Of a stretch of DNA of 64,000 nucleotides, positions 39,040 through 51,350 are shown piece after piece. The stretch is from assembly GCA_021781575.1 (NCBI GenBank), contig JAJXWP010000006.1, forward strand, positions 83,748 to 147,747, read 5' to 3'. The notes below the pieces were generated by a model that searched no databases, was not told the DNA's origin, and worked only from the letters and a program-made list of their open reading frames with translations. Made by a program: the position numbers and the translations under genes. How positions within the stretch are numbered: the stretch's first letter is position 1; every line of letters begins with the position of its first letter. The stretch comes from Pseudomonadota bacterium (GTDB lineage Bacteria; Pseudomonadota; Alphaproteobacteria; Rhodospirillales; Magnetospirillaceae).

Positions 39040-40176
39040 ATGGCATGGAATGCGCAGGGTGGAGGTGGCGGCCCATGGGGCAGCGGCCAGGGGCCTTGGG
39101 GGCGTGGCCCCAGCGGCGGCGGCAATCCGCCCGATCTCGAAGAACTTCTGCGCAAGAGCCAAGAGAAATTCCGCCAATACATGCCGGGCGGCGTCGGCGG
39201 CGGGCGCGGCATCGCCCTGGTGGTGCTGGCCGGGCTGGTGCTGTGGGGGCTGACCGGGTTCTACAAGGTCAACCCGGACGAACTTGGTGTGGTCTTGCGC
39301 TTCGGTCGCTTCGTCGGCTTTACCCAGCCCGGTCTCAACTACCATTTGCCAAGCCCGATCGAGACGGTGCTGACGCCGGCCGTGACGCGGATCAACCGGA
39401 TCGAGCTGGGCTACCGTTCGGCCGGTGAGGACCGTCGCATCGCCGCCCGCAGCGACACGGCCGACGAAAGCCTGATGCTGACCGGTGATGAAAACATTGT
39501 CGACATCAACTTCTCGGTGTTCTGGAAGATCGGCGACAAACCGGATGATGCCGAGAAATACCTGTTCAACATTCGCGACCCGGAAGGCACGGTCAAGATG
39601 GTGGCGGAATCGGCGATGCGCGAGATCATTGGCCAGCTGCCCATCCGCGCGCCGCTGTTCGAGAACCGCCAGGCCATCGGCGATCGTACGCGGGCTCGCA
39701 TGCAAGAGTTGCTGGACGCCTATGGATCAGGCATCCAGGTGACTCAGGTGCAATTGCTCAAGGCCGATCCGCCGGCCGAGGTGATCGACGCCTTCAACGA
39801 CGTTCAACGGGCCAAAGCCGATCAGGAGCGCCTGCGCAACGAGGCCGAAGCCTACCGCAATGACATCATTCCGCGCGCCCGCGGCGAGGCCGAACGGATC
39901 GTCCAGGAAGCGCAGGCCTACAGGGAGCAGGTCATCGATCTGGCCGAGGGCGAGGCCAAGCGCTTCACCTCGGTGTATCAGGCATACAAGCTGGCGCCTG
40001 ATGTGACGGCGCGGCGCATGTACATCGAGACCGTCGAGGACGTGCTGAAGAGCTCGCAGAAAGTGATCGTCGACCCGTCGGTCAAAGGCATCGTGCCCTA
40101 TCTTCCGTTGCCCGAGCCGGGCAAGCCGAAACATACCGCGGCGCCGCAGCCCGCCAGCCAGGGAGGCAGCCGATGA
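39040..40176 (+). CDS. hflK: HflK, membrane protease-regulator subunit
   Basis: 378 residues from ATG 39040. The N-terminus is a Gly/Pro/Trp-rich cytoplasmic tail, followed by a membrane helix (GIALVVLAGLVLWGLTGFY) and an SPFH/Band-7 domain (PDELGVVLRFGRFVGFTQPG). A coiled-coil region includes NEAEAYRNDIIPRARGEAER. With HflC it forms the periplasmic HflKC cage around FtsH. It overlaps hflC by four bases (ATGA), and degP follows, a usual alphaproteobacterial order. Confidence 0.95.
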   Translation: MAWNAQGGGGGPWGSGQGPWGRGPSGGGNPPDLEELLRKSQEKFRQYMPGGVGGGRGIALVVLAGLVLWGLTGFYKVNPDELGVVLRFGRFVGFTQPGLNYHLPSPIETVLTPAVTRINRIELGYRSAGEDRRIAARSDTADESLMLTGDENIVDINFSVFWKIGDKPDDAEKYLFNIRDPEGTVKMVAESAMREIIGQLPIRAPLFENRQAIGDRTRARMQELLDAYGSGIQVTQVQLLKADPPAEVIDAFNDVQRAKADQERLRNEAEAYRNDIIPRARGEAERIVQEAQAYREQVIDLAEGEAKRFTSVYQAYKLAPDVTARRMYIETVEDVLKSSQKVIVDPSVKGIVPYLPLPEPGKPKHTAAPQPASQGGSR

Positions 40177-41054
40177 AGCGCGTCAGTCTTGCCGGCGCCG
40201 GCATCGGCGCCCTGGTGCTTCTCGTCCTGCTGTCCTCCTCCTTCTACATCGTCCGGCAGGGCGAACAGGCGTTGGTGTTGCGCTTCGGCGCCGTCGCCTA
40301 TCCCGACGCGCCGGTCAAAGGGCCGGGGCTGCACGTCAAGAAGCCATTCATCGAGGATGTTGTGCGTTACGACGCCCGCCTCCTCGCCCTCGATCCGCCC
40401 GCCGAAGAGATGATCCTGGCCGACCAGAAGCGTGTCCTGGTCGATACCTATACGCGGTTCCGTATCGCCAACCCGTTGCTGTTCTTCCAGGCTGTCCGCA
40501 CCGAGGATGGGGCGCGGCCGCGACTGCGCGAGATCGTCAACAACTCGGTGCGCCGCGTGCTGGGCAACGTCATGCTGCCCAGCCTGCTTTCGGCCGAGCG
40601 CGAGCAGATCATGCACGAGATCCAGCAGCAGGTCAGTCAGGCGGCCAAATCGCTGGGCGTGGCCGTGGTCGACGTGCGAATCCGCCGGGCCGATCTGCCG
40701 CCCGAAACCAGCCAGGCGATCTATCGGCGCATGGAGTCGGAACGCCAGCGCGAGGCGGCGGAGGCCCGTGCCCAGGGCGCCGAGCGGGCGCAGCAGATCC
40801 GCGCCGGAGCCGAGCGCGAACGGACCATCATTCTGGCGGAGGCGCAGCGCCAGGCGCAGATTCTGCGGGGCGAGGGCGACAGCCAGGCCAATCGGGTCTA
40901 TGCCGAGGCCTATTCCGCCGACCCGCAATTTTTCGCCTTTTATCGCTCGCTGAACGCTTATCGCCAGTCCCTGGGAGACAGCAATACCACCTATGTGCTG
41001 AGTCCGGATTCGGATTTCTTCCGTTTCTTCGCCAATGCTCCAGGGCATCATTGA
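40173..41054 (+). CDS. hflC: HflC, membrane protease-regulator subunit
   Basis: 293 residues. The start overlaps the hflK stop. One N-terminal helix (GALVLLVLLSSSFYIV) is followed by the SPFH domain (QGEQALVLRFGAV ... GPGLHVKKPFIEDVVRYDAR) and a helical region rich in Arg/Glu/Ala (RQREAAEARAQGAERAQQIR). It pairs with HflK. The close gap to degP suggests a membrane protein quality-control operon. Confidence 0.95.
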   Translation: MKRVSLAGAGIGALVLLVLLSSSFYIVRQGEQALVLRFGAVAYPDAPVKGPGLHVKKPFIEDVVRYDARLLALDPPAEEMILADQKRVLVDTYTRFRIANPLLFFQAVRTEDGARPRLREIVNNSVRRVLGNVMLPSLLSAEREQIMHEIQQQVSQAAKSLGVAVVDVRIRRADLPPETSQAIYRRMESERQREAAEARAQGAERAQQIRAGAERERTIILAEAQRQAQILRGEGDSQANRVYAEAYSADPQFFAFYRSLNAYRQSLGDSNTTYVLSPDSDFFRFFANAPGHH

Positions 41055-41155
41055 GGCTGGACCGCCCTTTGCCGCGGCTTTTCTTGACCGCGTCGGGCGG
41101 CAAAACTAAATCGTAGTGACCTGCCGTGTTTCTTTGCCCTGAAGGAGGCAATTCG

Positions 41156-42691
41156 GTGATCATCAGAAGACCTGCCCGTGCACAGGCGCGCCTCGCCACG
41201 GGTTCGAACACTCTGTCGCTGCAGTGGCTGCTAGCCGGACTGGTGGCCGTAGCGGTGATGGCGATGGCCATGACGGCGCGAGCCGCGCCGGTGCCGGACA
41301 GTTTCGCCGATCTTGCCGAGCGCCTTCTTCCCGCCGTGGTCAATATTTCGACCACCCAAACCCTGAAGAACCCTGAACATCTGCCCGATATGCCGCAATT
41401 CCCGCCGGGCTCGCCGTTCGAGGAATTCTTCAAGGATTTCATGGAGAAGCATGGCACTCCGGATGCGGCGCCACGCCGCGCCACCGCCTTGGGTTCGGGC
41501 TTTATCATCGACCCCTCCGGGCTGGTGGTGACCAACAATCACGTGATCGCCGACGCCGACCAGATCACCGTCGTGCTGCATGACGGGCAGGCTTTCAAGG
41601 CCACGATCGTCGGGCGCGACGCCAAGGGCGACTTGGCCCTGCTCCGGATCAAGGCGCCGAACAAGCTGCCCTATGTCAGCTTCGGCAATTCCGACGCCAT
41701 GCGGGTGGGCGACTGGGTGATCGCCATCGGCAACCCGTACGGGCTGGGCGGGACGGTGACCGCCGGCATCGTGTCGGCCCGCTCGCGCGATATTTCGGCC
41801 GGGCCCTACGACGACTTCCTGCAGACCGACGCCGCCATCAACAAGGGCAACTCCGGTGGCCCGCTGTTCAACATGAAGGGCGAGGTGATCGGCATCAACA
41901 CCGCGATCTTCTCGCAGACCGGCGGTTCCATCGGAATCGGCTTTTCCATCCCATCGAACATGGCCAAGCCGATCATCGTCGACCTGCAGAAATTCGGCAA
42001 GACGCGGCGCGGCTGGCTCGGCGTGCGCATCCAGACGGTGACCGACGAAATCGCCGAAAACCTCGGGCTGAAGGACCAGCACGGGGCATTGGTGGCCAGT
42101 GTCAGTCCCGGCGGACCGGCAGCCAAGGCCGGACTGAAGTCGGGCGACGTGATCACCCGTTTCGACGGCAAGGACGTGGTCGACATGCGCCATTTGCCGC
42201 GCATGGTGGCCGAAACGCCGATCAACAAAGAGGTCGATGTTACCTTCTGGCGCGACGGCAAGAAGATGGACACCAAGGCGACCGTCGGGGAACTGGCCGA
42301 CGAAAGCGAGACGGAACAGGCCAAGGCCGCCGAGAAGCCGGCGCCGAAGCAGGAAGCCGGCCAGACCAGCCTAACCTCGCTGGGGATGTCGGTGGCGTCG
42401 ATCTCGGCGGCGACCCGTGAGCGGTTCGACCTGGCGTCCGATGCCAAGGGCGTGGTGGTCACCCAGGTCAACCCGGCCGGTCATGCCGCCGAAAAGGGAA
42501 TCCGGCCCGGTGACGTGATCGTCGAAGTGTCGCAGGAACCGGTGAAGTCGCCGGCTGATCTGGTGGCCAAGATCGAGGCGGCGCACAAGGCCGGCCGGCG
42601 GTCGGTCCTGGTGATGCTGCAGCGCGACAGTGACGTCCAGTTCGTGCCGCTGCATATCGGGGCGGCCGGCAAGAAGGAGAGCGAACGGTAA
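41156..42691 (+). CDS. degP: Periplasmic Do/DegP-family serine protease
   Basis: 511 residues from a GTG with AGGAGG 7 bp upstream. The signal peptide ends at TARA (~residue 43). The catalytic triad sits in VVTNNHVIADAD (His), GDLALLRI (Asp) and NKGNSGGPLFN (Ser). Two PDZ domains follow, the second after a charged linker (ETEQAKAAEKPAPKQEAG). It degrades or refolds misfolded envelope proteins. It is about 100 bp after hflC, so it may be part of that operon or have its own promoter. Confidence 0.95.
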   Translation: MIIRRPARAQARLATGSNTLSLQWLLAGLVAVAVMAMAMTARAAPVPDSFADLAERLLPAVVNISTTQTLKNPEHLPDMPQFPPGSPFEEFFKDFMEKHGTPDAAPRRATALGSGFIIDPSGLVVTNNHVIADADQITVVLHDGQAFKATIVGRDAKGDLALLRIKAPNKLPYVSFGNSDAMRVGDWVIAIGNPYGLGGTVTAGIVSARSRDISAGPYDDFLQTDAAINKGNSGGPLFNMKGEVIGINTAIFSQTGGSIGIGFSIPSNMAKPIIVDLQKFGKTRRGWLGVRIQTVTDEIAENLGLKDQHGALVASVSPGGPAAKAGLKSGDVITRFDGKDVVDMRHLPRMVAETPINKEVDVTFWRDGKKMDTKATVGELADESETEQAKAAEKPAPKQEAGQTSLTSLGMSVASISAATRERFDLASDAKGVVVTQVNPAGHAAEKGIRPGDVIVEVSQEPVKSPADLVAKIEAAHKAGRRSVLVMLQRDSDVQFVPLHIGAAGKKESER

Positions 42692-42703
42692 GGTCAAGTT
42701 TTC

Positions 42704-42836
42704 CATGTCCCTCGCCGGGCGCGCGCATCCGCGCGCTTGGCCGCCGCCTCAATGGCGGCTGGAAACGAAAATCTCGTCCAGCGCCCATTGAGGGCGCGGC
42801 CAAGAGGGCGGATGGCCCCGTCCGGCGAGGGACATG
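42704..42836. repeat. 133-bp nested imperfect palindrome between degP and serB
   Basis: The ends are a 15-bp perfect inverted repeat: CATGTCCCTCGCCGG at 42704 and CCGGCGAGGGACATG ending at 42836. Inside, CATCCGC pairs with GCGGATG, TTGGCCGC with GCGGCCAA, and CCTCAATGGCGGCTGG with CCAGCGCCCATTGAGG (one mismatch), so nearly the whole element folds into one long hairpin with a short AT-containing loop. The flanking genes converge on it. It could be a MITE-like or REP-like element, a bidirectional terminator, or both. No coding frame is evident. Confidence 0.85.
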
Positions 42837-42845
42837 AAGACTCTG

Positions 42846-43736
42846 CTACTCGATGAACTCGTCTTCGCGGTAACCCTGGGCGAACAGCAGGGCGGACAGG
42901 TCGCCGTGATCGATGCGCACGCGGGCCTCGGCGGCGACCACCGGCTTGGCATGGAAGGCCACGCCGAGGCCGGCGGCCTTGATCATCTCGAGGTCGTTGG
43001 CGCCGTCGCCCACCGCCAGGGTGAGGGCGAGCGGCAGTTGGCGTTCGCCGGCGATGCCGACCAGCGTTTGCAGCTTGGTGTTGCGGTCGAGGATGGGGTC
43101 GAGGACGCGGCCGGTCAGGCGGCCATCCTCAATTTCCAACTGGTTGGCGAGATCGCGGTCGAAGCCGCAATACTCCCGCACCCGTTCGGTGAAGAAACGG
43201 AAGCCGCCGGACACCAACACGGCGAAGGCGCCGTGCGCCTTCATGGTGGCGACCAGTGCGCGGGCGCCGGGGGTGAAGGTCACCCGTTCATAGGTCTTGT
43301 CCAGCGTATCGACGGGCAGCCCCCGCAGCAGGCCGACCCGCTCGCGGAGCGCCGTCCGGAAGTCGATCTCGCCGTTCATGGCGCGTGCCGTGATGGCCGC
43401 GATATGGTCCTTGAGACCGGCGAAGTCGGCCAGTTCGTCGAGCGTTTCGCCGGTCACCATGGTGCTGTCCATGTCGGCCACCAGCAGCATCTTGCGGCGG
43501 TTCACCGCCTCCTGCGCCACCACGTCGACCGCCTCTCCGTCGAGAGCCTTGCGCGCCGCGGCGTCGGCCTGGCCGGGAGCGAGCAGGCCGAACGGTATGT
43601 CGGCGGCGCGGCCCTTGGCCAGCCATTGCGGCGAAAGGGTGTCGGCGCCCAGGGTCTGGAGGGCCGACCGCAGGCGCGAGAGCATGCTATCGTCGACGCT
43701 GCCGGTGGGGCCGATGACGGTGAGAATGTTTTCCAT
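42846..43736 (-). CDS. serB: Phosphoserine phosphatase
   Basis: 296 residues from ATG 43736. HAD motif I is VADMDSTMVTGE, motif II is LVSGGFRFF, and AVGDGANDLEMIKAAGLGVAFHAKP is the SerB C-terminal signature. An N-terminal ~75-residue domain precedes the catalytic part, as in the E. coli protein. It makes serine from phosphoserine in the last step of the pathway. It is convergent with degP, separated by the 133-bp palindrome, and divergent from miaA (39 bp apart). Confidence 0.97.
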   Translation of the reverse strand: MENILTVIGPTGSVDDSMLSRLRSALQTLGADTLSPQWLAKGRAADIPFGLLAPGQADAAARKALDGEAVDVVAQEAVNRRKMLLVADMDSTMVTGETLDELADFAGLKDHIAAITARAMNGEIDFRTALRERVGLLRGLPVDTLDKTYERVTFTPGARALVATMKAHGAFAVLVSGGFRFFTERVREYCGFDRDLANQLEIEDGRLTGRVLDPILDRNTKLQTLVGIAGERQLPLALTLAVGDGANDLEMIKAAGLGVAFHAKPVVAAEARVRIDHGDLSALLFAQGYREDEFIE

Positions 43737-43775
43737 GGTGGGCTGTTCTAAGGCTCCGAAGGGGCTATTGGCAAG

Positions 43776-44714
43776 ATGAAGAAGGCGATGGTGGTGGTGG
43801 CCGGGCCGACGGCATCGGGAAAGTCGGCGCTGGCCCTTTTTCTGGCCGAGCGTTTCGGCGGCGTGGTGATCAACGCCGATTCCATGCAAGTCTACCATAC
43901 CTTGCGTGTCCTGACCGCCCGGCCCGGCCCGGCCGAGGAAGCGCGCATACCGCATCGTCTCTATGGCGTCCTGTCGCCGGCTGAACTGTGTTCGGCCGGG
44001 CGCTGGCGCAGCTTGGCCGTCGCGGCCTGCGCCGAAGCCTGGGCGCAGGGCCGGTTGCCGGTGGTGACCGGCGGCACCGGACTTTACATTCGGGCGCTGA
44101 TCTCCGGGCTGTCGCCGGTCCCCGAGGTGCCGGACGCGGTGCGGACGGAGGCCCGCCGGCGGTTCGCCGAGTTGGGCAATGCCGCTTTTCATGCCGAACT
44201 GGCGGCGCGCGATCCGGTGATGGGGGGCCGCCTCGACCCCGGCAACAGCCAAAGGCTCATGCGCGCCTGGGAAGTGCTCGAAGCGACCGGCCGGTCGCTG
44301 GCCGAATGGCAGGGCGAGCCGCCGGCCGACCGGTTGGACGCCCGGGTCTTCTCCATTGCGGTGACGCCGCCGCGCGATACCCTTTATGCCGCCTGCGACC
44401 GGCGCTTTCTGGCCATGCTGGAAAAGGGCGCCGTGGACGAGGTGCGGGCGCTGATGGCGCTCGGGCTCGATCCGGGGCTGCCGGCGATGAAGGCGCTCGG
44501 GGTGCCCGAACTGGTTGCCCTGCTCGAGGGGCGGCTGGGGCGAGAGGAGGCGGTGGCCGCCGCCCAGCAGGCGACACGCCGATACGCCAAGCGCCAGCAG
44601 ACCTGGTTCCGTCACCAGCTGATTGCTCAACACCGCCTTGTTGCGCAATTTTCGGAAAGTTTTTGTGATGAAATCTTTGCGAAAATTCGTCAGTTTCTGT
44701 TGACCGGGAGCTGA
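43776..44714 (+). CDS. miaA: tRNA dimethylallyltransferase
   Basis: 312 residues. P-loop GPTASGKSALAL, then INADSMQVYHTLRVLTARP and VTGGTGLYIRALISGL. It adds the dimethylallyl group to A37 of tRNAs reading UNN codons. The start is 39 bp from the serB start. Length is normal. Confidence 0.97.
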   Translation: MKKAMVVVAGPTASGKSALALFLAERFGGVVINADSMQVYHTLRVLTARPGPAEEARIPHRLYGVLSPAELCSAGRWRSLAVAACAEAWAQGRLPVVTGGTGLYIRALISGLSPVPEVPDAVRTEARRRFAELGNAAFHAELAARDPVMGGRLDPGNSQRLMRAWEVLEATGRSLAEWQGEPPADRLDARVFSIAVTPPRDTLYAACDRRFLAMLEKGAVDEVRALMALGLDPGLPAMKALGVPELVALLEGRLGREEAVAAAQQATRRYAKRQQTWFRHQLIAQHRLVAQFSESFCDEIFAKIRQFLLTGS

Positions 44715-44807
44715 CGAGAGTCTAGTTTTTCTCCTTCGCGGCGCTTCCGGCGCAAGTGGTGGGCCGGGCTGTCCGTATTTTGTGACGAAAGGCGAAAGGG
44801 CGGAGGA

Positions 44808-46568
44808 ATGGTTGAGGAGACGATGACCGGAGCGGAAATGGTCCTCAAGGCGCTGGTTGACCAGGGCGTAGAGGTAATTTTCGGGTATCCGGGCGGCGCC
44901 GTGCTTCCGCTCTACGACGAGCTGTTCAAGCAGAACCGGCTACGCCACGTCCTGGTTCGGCACGAACAGGCGGCGGTGCATGCGGCGGAAGGCTATGCGC
45001 GGTCGACCGGCAAGGTCGGCGTGGTTCTGGTCACCTCGGGCCCCGGCGCCACCAATGCGGTGACCGGTTTGCTGGACGCCATGTGCGATTCGGTGCCGCT
45101 GGTCTGTCTGACCGGGCAGGTCCCGACCCATCTGATCGGTAACGATGCCTTCCAGGAGGCCGACACGACGGGAATTACCCGGCCCTGCACCAAGCACAAT
45201 TATCTGGTGAAGGATACCAACCAGGTGGCCCGCGTGGTGCACGAGGCGTTCTATGTGGCGCGTACCGGCCGACCCGGCCCGGTGGTCATCGATCTGCCCA
45301 AGGACGTGCTGGTGGGCAAGGGAACCTACGCCGGTCCGGCCAAGGTCAAGCACAAGACCTACAGGCCCCAGGTGAAGGGTGACATCAAGGCCATCGAGGA
45401 GGCCTTGAAGCTGATGGCGCACGCCAAGCGGCCAATCTTCTACATCGGCGGCGGTGTGGTCAATTCCGGCCAGGCGGCCAGCCAACTGCTTACCCAGTTC
45501 GTCCACACCACCGGCTTTCCCTGCACCCAGACGCTGATGGGCCTGGGCGGCTTTCCCGGTTCGGACCCGCAGTCGCTGGGCATGGTCGGCATGCATGGCA
45601 CCTACGAGGCCAACATGTCGATGCACGACTGCGACGTGATGATCTGCATCGGCGCCCGCTTCGACGACCGGGTGACCGGGCGTATCAACGCCTTCGCGCC
45701 CCATGCGAAGAAGATCCATGTCGACATCGACCCCAGTTCGATCAACAAGAACGTGGCGGTCGACATCGCCATCGTCGGCGACGTGGCGCATGTCGTCGAA
45801 GATATGATGAAGTTGTGGAAGGCCAAACAGTTGCGGGCTGACGATCGGGCCCTGAAGGCCTGGTGGGGGCAGATCGAAAAATGGCGGGCCCGCGACTGCC
45901 TGCGCTTCGGTGCCAGCAACAAGGTGATCAAGCCGCAATACGCCATCCAGCGCCTCTATGAACTGACCCGGTCGCGCGATACCTACATCACCACCGAAGT
46001 GGGCCAGCATCAGATGTGGGCCGCGCAGTTCTACAAATTCGAAGAACCCGGCCGGTGGATGACTTCGGGCGGGCTGGGCACCATGGGCTACGGCCTGCCG
46101 TCGGCCATGGGAGTGCAGATCGCCCATCCCGACTCGCTGGTCATCGACATCGCCGGCGAAGCCTCCATCCAGATGAATATCCAGGAGATGTCGACGCTGG
46201 CCCAATACCGCCTGCCGGTGAAGGTGTTCATCCTCAACAATCAGTACATGGGCATGGTCCGCCAGTGGCAGGAACTTCTGCATGGCGGCCGCTATTCCGA
46301 AAGCTATTCGGCGGCGCTGCCCGATTTCGTCAAACTGGCCGAGGCCTATGGCGCGGTGGGCCTCAAGGCCGAGAAGGTGGACGAACTGGATGGGGTGATC
46401 GAGCAGATGATGGCCGTCAACAAGCCGGTGATCGTCGATTGCCGGGTCGATCCGGCGGAAAACTGCTTCCCGATGATCCCGTCGGGAGCCGCCCATAACG
46501 AAATGCTGCTGGGGCCGGAGGACGAGGCGGAAAAGCCCATTTCCGAAGACGGCATGGTCCTGGTCTGA
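44808..46568 (+). CDS. ilvB: Acetolactate synthase large subunit
   Basis: 586 residues. GYPGGAVLPLYDEL and VRHEQAAVHAAEGYARSTGK form the FAD/ThDP site; the ThDP motif IDIAGEASIQMNIQEM and the C-terminal MVRQWQELLHGGRYSES are typical. It condenses two pyruvates, or pyruvate and 2-ketobutyrate, in branched-chain amino acid synthesis. ATG 44808 has GGAGG close by; ATG 44823 is an alternative. The regulatory subunit follows 17 bp downstream. Confidence 0.96.
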   Translation: MVEETMTGAEMVLKALVDQGVEVIFGYPGGAVLPLYDELFKQNRLRHVLVRHEQAAVHAAEGYARSTGKVGVVLVTSGPGATNAVTGLLDAMCDSVPLVCLTGQVPTHLIGNDAFQEADTTGITRPCTKHNYLVKDTNQVARVVHEAFYVARTGRPGPVVIDLPKDVLVGKGTYAGPAKVKHKTYRPQVKGDIKAIEEALKLMAHAKRPIFYIGGGVVNSGQAASQLLTQFVHTTGFPCTQTLMGLGGFPGSDPQSLGMVGMHGTYEANMSMHDCDVMICIGARFDDRVTGRINAFAPHAKKIHVDIDPSSINKNVAVDIAIVGDVAHVVEDMMKLWKAKQLRADDRALKAWWGQIEKWRARDCLRFGASNKVIKPQYAIQRLYELTRSRDTYITTEVGQHQMWAAQFYKFEEPGRWMTSGGLGTMGYGLPSAMGVQIAHPDSLVIDIAGEASIQMNIQEMSTLAQYRLPVKVFILNNQYMGMVRQWQELLHGGRYSESYSAALPDFVKLAEAYGAVGLKAEKVDELDGVIEQMMAVNKPVIVDCRVDPAENCFPMIPSGAAHNEMLLGPEDEAEKPISEDGMVLV

Positions 46569-46585
46569 GCAAGGGGAAGTCGAAC

Positions 46586-47101
46586 GTGATCATGCAGACG
46601 CAAGAGATTCGTCGCCATACCATTTCGATTCTGGTGGACAACGAGGCGGGCGTTCTGGCCCGCGTGATCGGCCTGTTCTCGGGCCGAGGCTACAATATCG
46701 AAAGCCTCACGGTGGCCGAGGTCGACACGCGTGAGCAATTGTCGCGCATTACCATCGTTACCTCGGGCACGCTGATGATCATCGAGCAGATCAAGGCGCA
46801 GCTTCGCCGTCTGGTGCCGGTACACAAGGTCTCGGATCTTACCATCGAGGGACCTTCGGTATCGCGCGAGCTGGCCCTGGTGAAAGTGACCGGTGCCGGC
46901 GAGAAGCGAGTCGAATCCCTGCGCATCGCGGACATCTTTCGCGCGCGGGTAGTGGATTCCACCAACGAGTCGTTCGTCTTTGAAATCGTCGGCGCTACCG
47001 ACAAGCTGGACGCTTTCATCCGGCTGATGGAACCCCTCGGACTGATGGACGTATCGCGCACCGGCGTCGTCGCCATTGCACGCGGCCCGAATCCGATTTA
47101 G
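46586..47101 (+). CDS. ilvN: Acetolactate synthase small (regulatory) subunit
   Basis: 171 residues from GTG 46586 (ATG 46592 two codons on is also possible). The ACT domain HTISILVDNEAGVLARVIGL and GRGYNIESLTVAEV are clear, followed by the C-terminal IDKL-type domain (FVFEIVGATDKLDAFI). It gives valine feedback control of IlvB. It is in the ilvB transcript, and a REP-like element then precedes ilvC. Confidence 0.95.
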   Translation: MIMQTQEIRRHTISILVDNEAGVLARVIGLFSGRGYNIESLTVAEVDTREQLSRITIVTSGTLMIIEQIKAQLRRLVPVHKVSDLTIEGPSVSRELALVKVTGAGEKRVESLRIADIFRARVVDSTNESFVFEIVGATDKLDAFIRLMEPLGLMDVSRTGVVAIARGPNPI

Positions 47102-47127
47102 GAGTGGGCGCCAAACAGTTTTCACGT

Positions 47128-47229
47128 CACGGCCGCCCCCGGGCTTGCCCCGGGGATCGACCCGGCCATCCACGCCGGCGGTACGTCGCGATTTTCGTGG
47201 ATGCCCGGATCAAGTCCGGGCATGACGGA
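47128..47229. repeat. Pair of inverted REP-like repeats upstream of ilvC
   Basis: CCCCGGGcttgCCCCGGGG (47137-47155) and GCCCGGA-tcaag-TCCGGGC (47203-47221) are two short hairpins. They lie in opposite orientation, bounded by ACGTCA at the left and ATGACG at the right, with CATCCACG and CGTGGATG inside. Sequences of the form GTCATGCCCGGACTTGATCCGGGCAT are common dispersed intergenic repeats in alphaproteobacteria. They could fold as one large hairpin in the ilvBN-ilvC transcript and lower readthrough. Confidence 0.7.
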
Positions 47230-47234
47230 ACTGA

Positions 47235-48275
<1,041 letters not shown>

Positions 48276-48370
48276 AGGCTTTGACGCTCCTCGCCGGGCG
48301 AGGGGCACGCACCAGGACCTTTCTCCCTCCGGCTGTCGGCATGACGGGGGGAGGCCGCTCGTGGATTGGG

Positions 48371-48399
48371 AAAGGGGGATGCGGAAGCGTCCCCTTTTT
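48371..48399 (+). terminator. Rho-independent terminator of ilvC
   Basis: GGGGGATGC (48374-48382) pairs imperfectly with GCGTCCCC (48387-48394) around GGAA, flanked by AAA on the left and TTTTT on the right. Confidence 0.75.
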
Positions 48400-48441
48400 C
48401 GTTGGCGCCTGGGTCTATGCCTTTCCGCTAGAAAGGCGGTG

Positions 48442-48470
48442 TTGACAATCGATTTTGCTTGGCGATCTAC
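48442..48470 (+). promoter_or_regulatory. Candidate promoter upstream of leuA with a ~140-base leader
   Basis: TTGACA (48442-48447), a 17-base spacer and ATCTAC (48465-48470) match sigma-70 sites moderately. The leader to leuA has short hairpins, for example ACCGC-tt-GCGGT (48508-48519). No leucine-rich leader peptide and no T-run terminator were found in it. Confidence 0.4.
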
Positions 48471-48615
48471 TGCCCTCACGGGGTAGTCGGATGATATCCG
48501 GAGTATTCCGAACCGCTTGCGGTCGGGCGGCGGCAAAATCGTGCGACGTCCCGGCCGTGGCGTTCAGGGGGGATTAACCGGCCACGTCTAAGGTCTCGTT
48601 TCCGAGGTCCCGTTG

Positions 48616-50166
<1,551 letters not shown>

Positions 50167-50203
50167 TATAAATGCGCCGCACTGCACCAGAGCATTGGAA
50201 ATG

Positions 50204-50231
50204 CAATGCCGGGGGGAGACCTCCGGCATTG
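50204..50231 (+). terminator. Hairpin between leuA and mreB
   Basis: CAATGCCGG (50204-50212) and CCGGCATTG (50223-50231) form a 9-bp perfect stem. No long T-run follows, so termination is likely but partial or factor-dependent. Confidence 0.5.
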
Positions 50232-50260
50232 TTGCAACGCAAACGCACGTTATTGAGTGA

Positions 50261-51307
<1,047 letters not shown>

Positions 51308-51350
51308 TATCTTTGGACGGTTGTCGGCCGCACTTTCGGAGAGGTGAGCG

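Noticed and set aside
48492..48578. Short leader peptide before leuA (28 codons from ATG 48492)
   Set aside because: It has no leucine run and no convincing ribosome site, so it is not a plausible attenuator peptide.
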